A DNA stretch of 64,000 bases from positions 280,440 to 344,439 of the forward strand of contig NC_018242.1 of NCBI RefSeq assembly GCF_000227135.1, read 5' to 3'. Shown piece after piece: positions 22,501 to 29,953 of the stretch; the first letter of the stretch is position 1, and every line of letters starts with the position of its first letter. This DNA comes from Leishmania donovani (taxonomy: Eukaryota; Euglenozoa; Kinetoplastea; Trypanosomatida; Trypanosomatidae). The notes beneath the pieces were generated by a model. The model had not been told where the DNA came from, did no database searches, and saw only the letters and a list, made by a program, of their open reading frames with translations. A program made the position numbers and the translations under genes.

Positions 22501-23623
22501 GCGAGCGTACCTGCTGAATCTCCACCCGGTAGTGCCCCACTCGGTGCACTTCGTTCCAATGGCTGTGACGGAGGTGCTCATGTTGCAAAGCTGCACTACA
22601 TGGACGGAGGGGCTGGCCGTGCTCGAGCATTCACTAAGGACGCTGCATCGCTCTGGCGCCACGCCTGTGCAACAATACATGGCGCAGCTCTTGCTGGAAC
22701 GGGTGCGGCGCACGGAGGGGAGCGCTGAAGGGTTCAAGGCAGCTGATGGAAGAGTGGAGGAGCACCATTTCTGTACCGAGCTGGAGACATACACGTACAC
22801 TGTGCTGCAGCAGCAGCCCACCGAAGAAGAAACGAGCGGAGGAAAGCAGGTGGCGTTTCCACGTTGGCGTCTGTGGTCGCAGCACATGGCACAGCGTTCG
22901 ACACACGGCACGGCGGCGCTGGTGTGCCGCATCGTTGATCTCATGTTTATTCATCACATGCGGACCACTCGCGCCTCGGCGCGCGACACCATCACTTTCT
23001 CGCCTTCTGTGTTGGCGAAGCACACCCTCATGGAGGCCCTGCGCTGCGGCGTTCACGACCCTGCTTTGACCCGCGTTCTTTTCCGTCTTTTCTGGGCTGA
23101 GCAGCACCGCCGCGTCGAGGGTGCGCACGTGTTCTTGTCCGCGCTGCGGGCCGCCAAGCTGGCGCGGAGCGACGCACTCGCGCTGGAAGCGATGCTAACG
23201 TATTTACGGGTTTCCGACGCAAACGCGGCCACCACGCAGCGGACGGCAGAGTGGAGCTCGCGTGTTCTGCAGGTCATCAACGCCTGTGAAGCGCGTTCCA
23301 CCATCCCAGGCTCACGCGTACCTTCCTCGGGCTTCTCCTCTGTCTCTGCGTGGCAGCACCTTAAGGCGGCCGTTGAGGAGGCGGCAGAGCTTCAGGGACC
23401 GACGCACCGCTTCTCTGTCGAGGCGCACCGTGCGACATGGAAATCGTGGACAGTGCTGTGTCGCCTGCAGGTAGTGCCCAAGGACGTAGCACTCTGCGTC
23501 GTCCATCTCTTCAAGCAGTACGACCGCCTCACCGAGGTGGAGGAGCTCATGGTGGTCACCTGCTATGACATGACGATGGTGCAAGCGGATAGGCGTGTCG
23601 GTGGTGGTGATGCTGAAGAGTAG
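13541..23623 (+). CDS. Giant protein with mitochondrial-type N-terminus and PPR-like helices
   Basis: An uninterrupted 3360-residue frame. The start at 13541 is preferred over the in-frame ATG at 13118 because likely splice acceptors lie between them, and because it yields an Arg/Ser-rich N-terminus without acids (MRASRTPHPLHRLSLAPSIR) like a mitochondrial presequence. Pairs of helices resembling pentatricopeptide units appear at about residues 258-310 (AFQLFSEAVQ...FNLLLYIAQQ) and 395-450 (NAQTYELLLGGALARGMWGRALEY). Long stretches of similar Ala/Leu-rich helices continue to the C-terminus, broken by Ser/Ala low complexity. Trypanosomatid mitochondria use many PPR and helical-repeat proteins for RNA handling and mitoribosome assembly, so such a role is plausible. 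That is inference. No catalytic motif was seen. Confidence 0.75.
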   Translation: MRASRTPHPLHRLSLAPSIRPQKPLLVVAPTNLDSDPHGIASRRAPVASQLPIREALAAPFTVRSLYTPVRGLRPECRTVRCASSSSSQDVGHVNDYDLAADVVEVRPIRTMQDLHTTLLGFARAAATPFTSRQASLPHKVRAAAWSSSSSSAAAEMHREVVLHSTLLRDSSSQSSVPVTTPEGRQANSFAASAVPNGERHLLHRLLLHRREGRRRERDAASRNAADGPGFPPSSSTREAMSASTPASTPTFTGAPWYRAFQLFSEAVQQHHVSPTAQHFNLLLYIAQQHALWGRVDDVEEFWARLLSSVQQLRREKMRDKRRAEQAEWKGGERVGRHRTTPELAQLTSSSLSTHTPPASASPSSSIATPTPAITAAATTRQMDELNEMEQALMPNAQTYELLLGGALARGMWGRALEYCALRTRSGVAMMTDVSVRQVLQAYILAGASGAVTHATRSHTEASPSSPAPYRPRTDERGQLLRAAAQPQRSSNHSTAQGGSAQQSYWSAALHFFRRSFHRVSSMHTVWCMVTLLHRANHPAELVRVVREDCERLVQRSLRSLAAHALTSVERAALLQTLKMVSDAACELGDWRTALQMLREAVELRHQLLSERTALLEQLWGVPHPSGEAGMPFAAVAGGDAASGAPGAPLSHTTTQHLASPDLIGAGSSDEDARLDEVHLSQYVLKNTLHTLRRVRRYAQVIDLYRDTPGPPAAAVDAAAGAAREEEDDDGTVVWRSMWTPRAVGYVAQAALAVRDLGLLLELCGLTPHGLEVATGNAAVSLSTPTEVYDATLRLIQYHIVRQRCEEEKSGVGPSTAATAAKGRDRLQWDVLSQRVYGVYRKRALRTLAEETSPYHVYLERTCHALSSGGEGRAAVARSATAVAAVAEFDAPLLSSSHNSLIQLLAQSLQSGVDSSTVTTSLQEEALKQLQRIRRPDTLAIALVMDILRIEAFQRRFSGEEAQSLLAAVQQVLDTILAEQHIESIQLLSMSPHGSATHGPNGSGSAQSHQSLHYHRCRSGSASLAASRPGAAEVGSKLTPAQLASLSTLTAAAVHMSFDILARVQPLTLLAYIPACVELAWLPSAAAPAQLQLAQQAVVQWADEELKRGAILAAEPQRAAMTQMRSAANGIVGSGGAAATRSDAMDASPAAIQASGRSAVAHFVLTYTQFFSRKAITSSGTPPLVAGSSTAAAAASGRAVLDAAAQILVQLQRSKPGHPPTAAMSAFISALRHAWTVKTSPAHGPLPLETTLLHNAELEPVVVTSLNAVVQQVGASTVGRWTMWGDCVDMLMTYMDSPLATTRRRGTQMEKGPAAVMQSRPDSWRRAEATYETLRVLHMFIRLCDKAETGFVERVTMDWLLLGADSTRSSSTGGGECAYRESSDKDASRHSMVITPVEHLRCLCELAHKQLRRAPPAPHEPFSPPELESMQLLLDALTWACRRQAKPLVRRLYGTLAPWLDTLLQDAALPPPPPPTSRARSVAAGAESAVEKGELLHQQLSRLRETALTACMTVAQCLSSGPRVEVLQDWQLQLRALRQLTNQGNGPVPLSDFGSQRKAAALIDGIAAVAVKLKRTWRYLLTELALDSHRAVCEARRRRSASSSLQPLQLPEAVLRHRKDVEDAAESFAAWCSAELLPRLVLSCLRACVEHEALRGTAPTIAPPPGATPSSPRALVTAALHKVVDAVWDVDFAAFVWKVNFCAREGVDDDGARVQTLARLRTRGYRTLSMELCWPNPDGASQRLARHLHIWILFAVHGAPVRAAVAALCRDLATLDVFRGTRRATACAAAQSDESAAGCTATAASSMPFFLFFAQEVDTLTEAKVAEALSYASCANSAATAAAAPAAGIDGSSSHVAELARMADGRTAMEHLTKPLAHYTPSVLRVVQQAAQWVLYLTLCEGTTDVQAAGGVAEAVHAHSSFLLSVVAQKPRSVGCAATGRAALPSALLLRRCLAWTGQAPAYHALLRVIEATAHETLREPEAVVYVFRYMERLGRAAEGADAATRDGETILSPSPVEAFLAFYMSSNTLRRASPVSERVCLAALLACAANMRRGDAAASPPTVDLLTLLTAFTHVVSDLLVTEWQQGRLSPHQSAVLTEWMLRFLWGGVPVSPMDASTASLKRYGVVTAAAADGNVAVVASAALPLRRASMQWLLVTRGTIVPPPLRDEGAEASKLSACAADDSAPQTPPSQAAASAERIASLVTALDRASQRFAACLGGVVVSPSAAAALRGDSSSMLSRESLASELPPRHLSISSPSADANLVRTVLQQLSTRHAAQQLLHRYQSSRGALRSPVRVRDTEAEVLVQVLPEDARDSAKATLRGGADPAASYDSDSAREASRKMARNQARRSVRLTPAANEEEAAELESWLDAAVASLTSTTPGLAPPPPLPVILRCSEQEGGRTWRTLYMQLLSVTKNVHQGREERTHSAARASESLHNLDGYVRRRAVMLRPALLRLMSNLAGTSSCLDPASPSPDDGVGPCVCSLLLMCYVLLPLRSLRPPPSLAEVLAVVRQELWRLLVTCSSASGAGECAPHVSGYLPRTPYNALVQLCVRPLMLEALPQLRLPTFASSESGAAAFEAVAFGLLLVHRVSADVVEIRALSSTLADTAAIYASHRSTVPDANAVNTLQQTARELLHLAGQELYHLHTSFGLAASSPELLQMLYRRLVRAWMQAGVLLGDARSLLWCGQRLTAWSLQKQQEATALAWIAEGYGAVSASTAQSSEVVEADAATEWLCVLPVAVLLAAVCSPALRSSTGISEALSSLASVLPLPQSIRDTASNSQYDSVVVAADEYVSLFRHWQQLLQGHVTEAASRYRGCQHQHWLSCHSPFAVILHGSVPANATPALMEEVRRQVEEYLAGSATWYPPQSQQVTPVSSDVAPALGGGDSSSSSHATIAAADLCAAFQCVKDASESDMRAFMRLEAAKRAPGGEGVVRGALKKALEVQAAWRLIHRAALQERQQCGSGSGAAAPWTPLVPPAAWRAYLLNLHPVVPHSVHFVPMAVTEVLMLQSCTTWTEGLAVLEHSLRTLHRSGATPVQQYMAQLLLERVRRTEGSAEGFKAADGRVEEHHFCTELETYTYTVLQQQPTEEETSGGKQVAFPRWRLWSQHMAQRSTHGTAALVCRIVDLMFIHHMRTTRASARDTITFSPSVLAKHTLMEALRCGVHDPALTRVLFRLFWAEQHRRVEGAHVFLSALRAAKLARSDALALEAMLTYLRVSDANAATTQRTAEWSSRVLQVINACEARSTIPGSRVPSSGFSSVSAWQHLKAAVEEAAELQGPTHRFSVEAHRATWKSWTVLCRLQVVPKDVALCVVHLFKQYDRLTEVEELMVVTCYDMTMVQADRRVGGGDAEE

Positions 23624-24229
23624 GAGCGCGACAGAGGCAGTTAGCAAGAGAGAGAGAGACACACATATGACGGATGTGTGTCACGATGACCAACCAGCAC
23701 GCTGAGATGTGATATGCGCGTGCGTTACGCGACGGTGGTGCGGGATTCGGTAGACGTGTGTATGCGCGGTTACGCCTGATTTCGTTGTTGTTCGAGTAGA
23801 CAGCACTTTGCAACCGTGCAGAAAAGCGCACGCCATGCACCCCGCCACCTCTGTCACTGCCCATGTGGCTCCAACCCGTGTGTGAAGGGGAGGGGAGGCC
23901 TCTGCGGCACCTCCCAAGGCCACAGCGTACGTGTGCGCTTGTTTGTGCGCCGGACCAAGGAGAGGAGAGTCCGCCCGCCCCCGCTACGGTAGCGCTCGAG
24001 GTGTCACGGGGGAAGAAGGGGAGGCGCTGACCAACACGGCGTCTCCCCGTGGCGCAACTCATCCCTTTGCTGATCTCCCATCCCTCCCCCTCGCCTTCTT
24101 TGCTGCCAACCACTTGAGAAGCGCTCGTGGATTTGCGCAGCTTTCACTGTGTGCGCGCAGGCACACACGCACGGGACATAACAGATAAAATAGCGCACGC
24201 AGGCCCACAGACTCGCCCTTTATCCGCAG
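23624..24229. other. Spacer
   Basis: No gene was recognised. A pyrimidine tract at about 24067-24100 followed by AG near 24140 is a candidate acceptor for the next gene. Confidence 0.55.
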
Positions 24230-26197
24230 ATGCTGCGCCGCGCTTACCGCCTGCTGGGCTCCACAAATCGATACACGGACGGGTCCGGGCGGGCGCTGGA
24301 ACCAAACTCGATTCCTCGCGACCTCTATGTCCAGACAATCAGCAACCGCGCCTACCCTGTGCAAGGCGAGTACTGGCAGCCGGTGACGGCTGGCAAGCCG
24401 TCTCCGCACAAGGGCAATGTCATCATATCCGGCGCTGGCGTCGTCGGCCTCACTATGTCGGCCCAGTTCGCTCTGCGTGGATGGCACACAACAGTGATCG
24501 AGCGCAGCCCACCCCTGCAGCAAGTGAAGGATAAGCCGATGCAGACTGCGGCGGCAGCGAGCGATGCGTCCGCTGGTGCGGTGGACCTCACCGTTAGTCC
24601 ATCTCCGCCGTCCCCGCCGCTCTCCCTCCAGCCCTATCGTGGACCACTCCGGCGCCCTCACTTCGGCGCAGCATCTGAGCAGAGCAGTAGCATCAGCGCC
24701 GGCAGCCGTGATGACGATGGAATGGCTGGTGTTGCTTCCTCCTCCGGCTTGGCAGAGTCGTCCTCGCCATCGCGGTACAGTCCATTCATCGAGCTGCAGT
24801 ACGCACTGGTAACACGCCGCGCCTTGGACGCACTAGAGGCGGCGGGGGTGCGACTCCACGCCATCCGCCACTTGGGCGTCAAGGTGCGCGGCGTGATGGA
24901 CCACCCCGGGGCCTACAACAGCTGGATCACTGCCGGCCTCACCGAGCACCACCCGTTCGCAGTCAACATGCTCTCGATGGATCTGTTCCAGCTGCGCCGT
25001 CTACTGGAGGAGCATGTTGCGCACAGTCTGCCGTCAGCGAACCTGCAGGTCTTTTACGAACACGTCATCGAGGCAGTCTACCCTCTGCGTCAGCAACTTG
25101 TAGTGTGTCCGTGGGAGAACAGCACTTTGGCGAGGCAGTGGGCGGAGTCCTCCGTCGGCTCTTCGACCTCATCCCCTACCGAGGAGGGTCGCACCGCGCA
25201 GCTTGTCGCTGAGGTCCGCCAACCTCGGCGCCAGCCACACACCAGCCTCACTCTCAGTGCCCGGAAGTGGGAGAAGAAGTACGCAGACGACGCTGTAGAC
25301 TACGACTTGCTTGTGTCGGCCGAAGGCGTGAGCTCACACCTGCGAGACCTCGTGGATGTGGAGGGATTCGTGGCGGATGTGGACATGGGTGTGCGCTGGT
25401 GTCTCCTCCGTAGCGACCAGCTCAGCCACGAACACGTGCACCGCTGGTTGCACCGTCGCCGCACGACGGCCATCACGTCGGCGCAATCCTACCACGTCCA
25501 GACGGCGCACCAGGTGCCACTCACCCTCGCCTTTCCGCGTATCGAGGGGAGCAACCTCTTCTCCGTCATGGTGTACGCCCCGCAGGGTGAGTTGGCGGGC
25601 CTCGACGACGTCGAGATGCTCCGGTACTACCTGCCGGACCTCGCCTCCTCTTCCTCCTCGTCTCCAGCGGCTGCTGAGTTGCGCTCCTTCGTCACCGACG
25701 CACAGGCCTACCCCACTGTCTACTGCGAGCAGCTGTACAACACAGTGGGGCTTCCTTCCGCCGTGCTGGTGGGCGATGCGGCGCACACGTGTAATCCCTT
25801 CTGGATGCAGAGCCTCGCCCTCGGCCTCGAGGATGGTGCGAACCTGCTGAATCAGGTGGACGCCTACTCCCGACACTTCTACGACGCCGTGAAGCAGTAC
25901 AGCAACGAGCGTGGCAGCAGCGGCGACGCGCTGCGTGAGCTGACGGACAAGTGCCTCTACTACGAGCGCCGGAAGCACGTGAGCCCGTTCATTCGCTTCC
26001 AGAATTCGTACCAGCACTTCATGAATGTCTGTATGCCGCGTGGCTGGAACACACTCTACGAAGGCTCCGTCAACCACGTCTACTCGCGCAGCATCGAAGA
26101 TATGCTGAACAGCCGCGGCTACACCTCGTACGACTACGCCGAAAAGCAGCAGGCGAAGCACCGCCTCTTTTACCATCTTGGACGGTTGTACACGTGA
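24230..26197 (+). CDS. FAD-dependent monooxygenase (PF01494-like), possibly mitochondrial
   Basis: A 655-residue protein. The dinucleotide-binding motif GAGVVGLTMSAQFALRGW lies at about residues 67-84, followed by an acidic residue at the end of strand 2 (VIE). The ribityl-binding GD motif VLVGDAAHTCNPFWMQSLAL lies at about 513-532, followed by GLEDGANLL. These place it in the flavoprotein monooxygenase group that includes kynurenine 3-monooxygenase and UbiH/Coq6. The N-terminus (MLRRAYRLLGSTNRY) looks like a mitochondrial presequence. Two oddities: a Ser/Pro-rich insertion of about 80 residues after the Rossmann start (about 105-190), and the usual GQGMN-type loop after GDAAH is replaced by WMQSLA. 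The substrate cannot be read from sequence. An earlier label such as kynurenine 3-monooxygenase-like would be only a guess. Confidence 0.82.
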   Translation: MLRRAYRLLGSTNRYTDGSGRALEPNSIPRDLYVQTISNRAYPVQGEYWQPVTAGKPSPHKGNVIISGAGVVGLTMSAQFALRGWHTTVIERSPPLQQVKDKPMQTAAAASDASAGAVDLTVSPSPPSPPLSLQPYRGPLRRPHFGAASEQSSSISAGSRDDDGMAGVASSSGLAESSSPSRYSPFIELQYALVTRRALDALEAAGVRLHAIRHLGVKVRGVMDHPGAYNSWITAGLTEHHPFAVNMLSMDLFQLRRLLEEHVAHSLPSANLQVFYEHVIEAVYPLRQQLVVCPWENSTLARQWAESSVGSSTSSPTEEGRTAQLVAEVRQPRRQPHTSLTLSARKWEKKYADDAVDYDLLVSAEGVSSHLRDLVDVEGFVADVDMGVRWCLLRSDQLSHEHVHRWLHRRRTTAITSAQSYHVQTAHQVPLTLAFPRIEGSNLFSVMVYAPQGELAGLDDVEMLRYYLPDLASSSSSSPAAAELRSFVTDAQAYPTVYCEQLYNTVGLPSAVLVGDAAHTCNPFWMQSLALGLEDGANLLNQVDAYSRHFYDAVKQYSNERGSSGDALRELTDKCLYYERRKHVSPFIRFQNSYQHFMNVCMPRGWNTLYEGSVNHVYSRSIEDMLNSRGYTSYDYAEKQQAKHRLFYHLGRLYT

Positions 26198-27142
26198 GAG
26201 GAGACGCGCCTGTGCGTGGGCTCTCGCTCGCCCTCCCATCTTTCTTCGCTGCCGCACCCCATGTTGCGTCATCACACCGGAGAGAGACGGAGACGGAGAT
26301 GGTGAAAGGGAAATGGTTCGAAAAAGGAGAGGGAGATGCAACTGCTGGCAATGGGTTGTCGACCCTGTCGCCTTAGCCTTCTCTTTTGGGGGAGGGCGTG
26401 TGAAGGGCAGCCCACTCGGGAATTATCGGTTGTCGTTGTTGCGGACGTGCGCCTCTCCCTCTCCTCTCTGGCTGCTTCCCGTGCCCTCTTTCCCTTTCTG
26501 TCGCTCGCAGTGGTTTTGCTGATTCAAGCAGATGGACAAAGTCATTTGACGCAAGCGCATACGTCCCATACATAGGCGCACGAGTGCGTGGATGCATGTA
26601 ACACATATGCATGTGTATGTGTGTGTCGCTGTTGGTGTGTACGAGATCGGCATGCGGTGATCTCAGGATCCCCCCCCCCTGCTCTCTCCTCCTCAGTAGA
26701 GGCACACTCGATACTGGCGGCAGCACACCTACACGCTGCGGCCTATGGCTGTGAGAAGCACCTCCTCTCCCCCCTTTCCTTGGTCGCAGCAAGCCATCGC
26801 CTGTGCTTGCTTTGATAACGGCATACGGGAGTGTATGAGGCATGCGACAGCCAGAGCCACACAAGTGCATCACGAGCACGGCAGACTTTTTTTTTGCCCC
26901 TCCCCCCCCACTGCTGCTGCTGCTTTCCGTCTCCGCCTCCATTCCCTCACACCCTCCAGCGCGCTTGTTGGCATTTCCGTTGTTCTTCACGCTTCACGGA
27001 CTTACGCACACACGCATCACCACCCCTGTTGCTGGTGTTCGTGCGGGCCGCTCGGTTTACTCGCCCATCCACCCCCTCCTGTCTCAAGCCTTCACCTCTC
27101 TTCTTTTTTTTTGTGGGTTCCACGCAGCCGGTCGAGGTGCGG
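26198..27142. other. Spacer with trans-splice acceptor
   Basis: No gene was recognised. CT-rich and TG-rich simple sequence. The 3' part holds the acceptor listed at 27091-27127. Confidence 0.6.
27091..27127 (+). promoter_or_regulatory. Polypyrimidine tract plus AG (spliced-leader acceptor candidate)
   Basis: A tract of C and T with a T9 run ends near 27112, and the first AG follows at 27126-27127, 15 bases before the ATG at 27143. It supports choosing that ATG over the earlier in-frame one at 26831. Confidence 0.65.
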
Positions 27143-28276
27143 ATGGACTCGTCGGCTGGCGGCTTCTTCTTCCCCTTCGGGTCCCCCAGCACGACCGATA
27201 GGTGCCCTGGTGCCACCACCGTGGATGCTGCCGATTCCACCAGCTCCACACTGGGCACCGCCGTGCCTTCGCCGCCAATCTGGCCGCCCGCAAAGATATC
27301 GACGGCGACCTTTCCGTGGGTTTCCCTGGACTCCGACACGCTGCACGAGTGGGCTGCCGGGTGCTGCTGCGTGGCTCCAAGCAATAATGTGAAGTGCAAC
27401 CTCTCAACAAAGCCCTTGCAGCTGAAGCTTCGTGCGGTTTTGCCAGCGAGCGCAGAGGGCGCTCCAGGCGAAGCCTCCTCATCCGCGGACGCAAAAAGAT
27501 CGGACATCTTTACGCTATGCTACCAGACCTCTCCAGAGGTGGACACGCTGACATCCGTGGCCGCCACACAGACGCCAGAGATGACGCCGTCGAGCTCGGC
27601 CAAGAGGGAGCGCCGCGACGTGGTACCAGGGCGATACTACGGCGGGCTGAAGGTGTGGTCTTGCGCTGTGTTGCTCGCGGAATACCTCGCCAACCACGCC
27701 GCACAGTACCGCAGCCTCTTTGAGGCTGCGGTGGTGGTCGCAGAGCTCGGGTGCGGTCAAGGACTTCCCGGGCTGGCAGCCATGTGCCTCGGAGCGCGGC
27801 GCGTCGTGTTTCAAGACTACAACGAGGAAGTGCTCAATGTGTGCACGAAGCCGAACGTGGCGGCCACAGTTTGCGCAAACGAAAGCCTCCAGCTGTCACA
27901 AGGCGGCGTTGGTACAACTCCGCTACTGCACGTCAAATTCGTTCACGGCGACTGGGTTGATCTGTCTTGGGAGTCCCAAGGCGCTGCCTCCTCTTCTGCT
28001 GGCCTCGAAGCCTTCTGCGACGTCATCCTTGGCTCTGACGTCACCTTTGACAAGGATGCGTGCGACAGGCTTGCCTGCGTCTTGCATCGCTGGCTGCGGC
28101 CCTACACAGGAACCGCTATCATTGTGTCAAAGGACTACTACTTTGGCACCAACGGCGGCTACCTGGAGTTCACAGAGTCCGCAGAGCCGTACGGGCTGCG
28201 GGTGGAGCTGCTGAAGCGCGTAGACACGGCGGACAAGATGCCGCATGTGGTGCTGCGTGTCACTCACGCGGCATAG
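27143..28276 (+). CDS. METTL18/HPM1-like protein-histidine methyltransferase
   Basis: A 377-residue protein. The N-terminus MDSSAGGFFFPFGS recalls the aromatic 'FxFxF' head of METTL18. The catalytic part has YYGGLKVWSCAVLLAEYL (about residues 165-182), motif I ELGCGQGLPGLAAMCLGA (about 200-217), and the family hallmark FQDYNEEVLNV (about 223-233). Post-I and motif IV-like segments are DVILGSDVTFDKDA. In yeast and human the family (seven-beta-strand, SAM-dependent) methylates a histidine of ribosomal protein uL3/RPL3. Length and motif order fit METTL18 better than the METTL21/FAM86 lysine methyltransferases. Activity is inferred. Confidence 0.8.
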   Translation: MDSSAGGFFFPFGSPSTTDRCPGATTVDAADSTSSTLGTAVPSPPIWPPAKISTATFPWVSLDSDTLHEWAAGCCCVAPSNNVKCNLSTKPLQLKLRAVLPASAEGAPGEASSSADAKRSDIFTLCYQTSPEVDTLTSVAATQTPEMTPSSSAKRERRDVVPGRYYGGLKVWSCAVLLAEYLANHAAQYRSLFEAAVVVAELGCGQGLPGLAAMCLGARRVVFQDYNEEVLNVCTKPNVAATVCANESLQLSQGGVGTTPLLHVKFVHGDWVDLSWESQGAASSSAGLEAFCDVILGSDVTFDKDACDRLACVLHRWLRPYTGTAIIVSKDYYFGTNGGYLEFTESAEPYGLRVELLKRVDTADKMPHVVLRVTHAA

Positions 28277-28812
28277 AAGAGCCCCTGTTTCTCTCTCCTG
28301 TGGAGAGGAGTTCCCGAGATGGATCATGGTGGCTGCTCAAAGCAGTGTTCGCGAGGCCACCCGTCCAAGCGCAGCGCGCGCAGAGGGAGGAAAGTCACCC
28401 TGGGGCGTCTGTTATGTTGCACCTACAAGCGAGTACGATCTCGTAAGGGATCATCACTTGATGAGCAAACCACGCCAAAACAAGCAGGAAGGGGCCGGAA
28501 CGAGTTGATCCTGTGCTGCTCACTTTCTCCGTGTATGTGTACGTGTTTGTGTCCGCGCGTGCGTGTCTTTGCGTGTGCAGTCCGCCGCCGCATGCTCTTC
28601 CGCTTCAAAGCAGAAAACAATGAAAATGACTTCATCCAAGAGCGGGTTGCGGTAAAGAGGCGACTCGTCGTGTCTTCCATCTCTACAGCATCCTCTCTGT
28701 GTTGCCGCGCCTCCGTTTGTGTGCACGTCAACGCACTTTTCTCGACCTCGTCACGTCCCCCACTCAGACACCAGCGTCGACACCGCTCATCAATCCACGT
28801 AGCAAAGCCCCC
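28277..28812. other. Spacer
   Basis: No gene was recognised. Mostly TG-rich and mixed UTR-like sequence. An open frame beginning at 28319 has no protein-like character. Confidence 0.5.
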
Positions 28813-29953
28813 ATGTCCGAGGAGAGCCACCATAGCAAGGACGTCCACGGCAATGCAATCACGCCATTTCGCACGGAGCGCACAGAGCGCGACGAGAAGG
28901 GCACCTTCCTGGGGTGATAGTAGTCCACCTCTGGCAGCGTTCCTGCCCCGCCGCCGCCGCGCGACGTTTCGATCGGCCTGGTTCCTTTCTGTCTCATTTC
29001 CTTTGTACGTCTCGTCCTCATGGCTGTGTCGGTCGGCACTCCGTGGCACCGCAAGCAGCACTACAGCCCGAATGGGCTGCACGGTGAAGGCCACCTCTTC
29101 TACCTCTTCGAGCATGTGACGAAGGTCGAGGGGTCTCTGGGTGTGGTCACGCACCCGAGGAGTCTGTGCACGTATGCGCAGCGTCGTGCGCGGGTGATGG
29201 AGGCCTTTTCCATTGTGTCGTCCGCCATGACACGCTGATCATGTTTGCGCTCAGCGTGCTGAATGCCTACTAGCGGTCCGTGGCGCGGAATATGGGGATC
29301 CGCAATGTCACGCTCGTCTTCACCGCCCGCTCGATGGGTAGCCTCAGGATCGAGGTCTGCTTCAACTTGAACGTATACCTCTGCAGCCTCGCGGAGTGCG
29401 GGGGCGGCGCAAGCTACCGCTCCCAGCTCCACAAGCCGTACGCGGGCTTTTGCCTCACCGTGGGCGGCCTGGCTGTTGACGGCGCTGGACAGCGGCATCA
29501 TCGCCGCGAGCAAGTTCACTGTCCCGCTCGATGCGCAGACGGTGGACAAGAACATCCACTCCTTCATGCTACCCCATATCGCACTGGTGCTACAAGGATG
29601 GAACGTGGCAGCTCGTGGCGGTCACACTTCTCTCTTTGTGATGAGCTTCCAGCCCTCGTTGCTGGTGCAGTACTTCCGCGCCGACGAGGCTTTTGGCATC
29701 TCCCCCATCCTGCTCAACATGCTGACGGGCGGCTTCAGCCTTGTGGCGTCGTCCTTCGGCACTATGGTGTCGTGCTTCGCCATCACAGCGGCGTCCCCAC
29801 CTGACGAAGTAGCTCCCTTCAATGATTCCATGCAAGATGGCCAAGCAGATCGCTGTGGAGGAATATCAGCGAGGGTGTGAGCGGAAGTGGGATGCAGAGG
29901 AGAAGGTACAGTACGCGGAGAAGAGTGCGGAGGACAAGCAGGGTGAGGGATAA
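28813..29953 (+). pseudogene. Broken amastin-like four-helix membrane protein gene
   Basis: A coherent membrane-protein reading can be followed only by changing frame. One frame runs from an ATG at 28813 and is interrupted by three consecutive stops at 28915-28923. It continues in the same frame to 29238 with a hydrophobic segment ending in VLMAVSVGTPWHRK, like the amastin first helix ending in VGTP. The reading then passes to a second frame (TLIMFALSVLNAY, with a stop at 29271). It returns to the first frame near 29470 (SGIIAASKFT..., later a helix near ILLNMLTGGFSLVASSFG), and shifts to a third frame by 29837 with a Lys/Glu-rich tail ending at the TAA at 29951-29953. The order of helices and an Arg-rich segment before helix 2 suggest amastin, a Leishmania surface-protein family. 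The 3' third is not explained by amastin. The family call is tentative; the disruption is clear. Confidence 0.45.

Noticed and set aside
25334..26341. 335-codon minus-strand frame opposite the FAD monooxygenase
   Set aside because: Shadow frame of a high-GC coding region; the + strand has clear FAD motifs.
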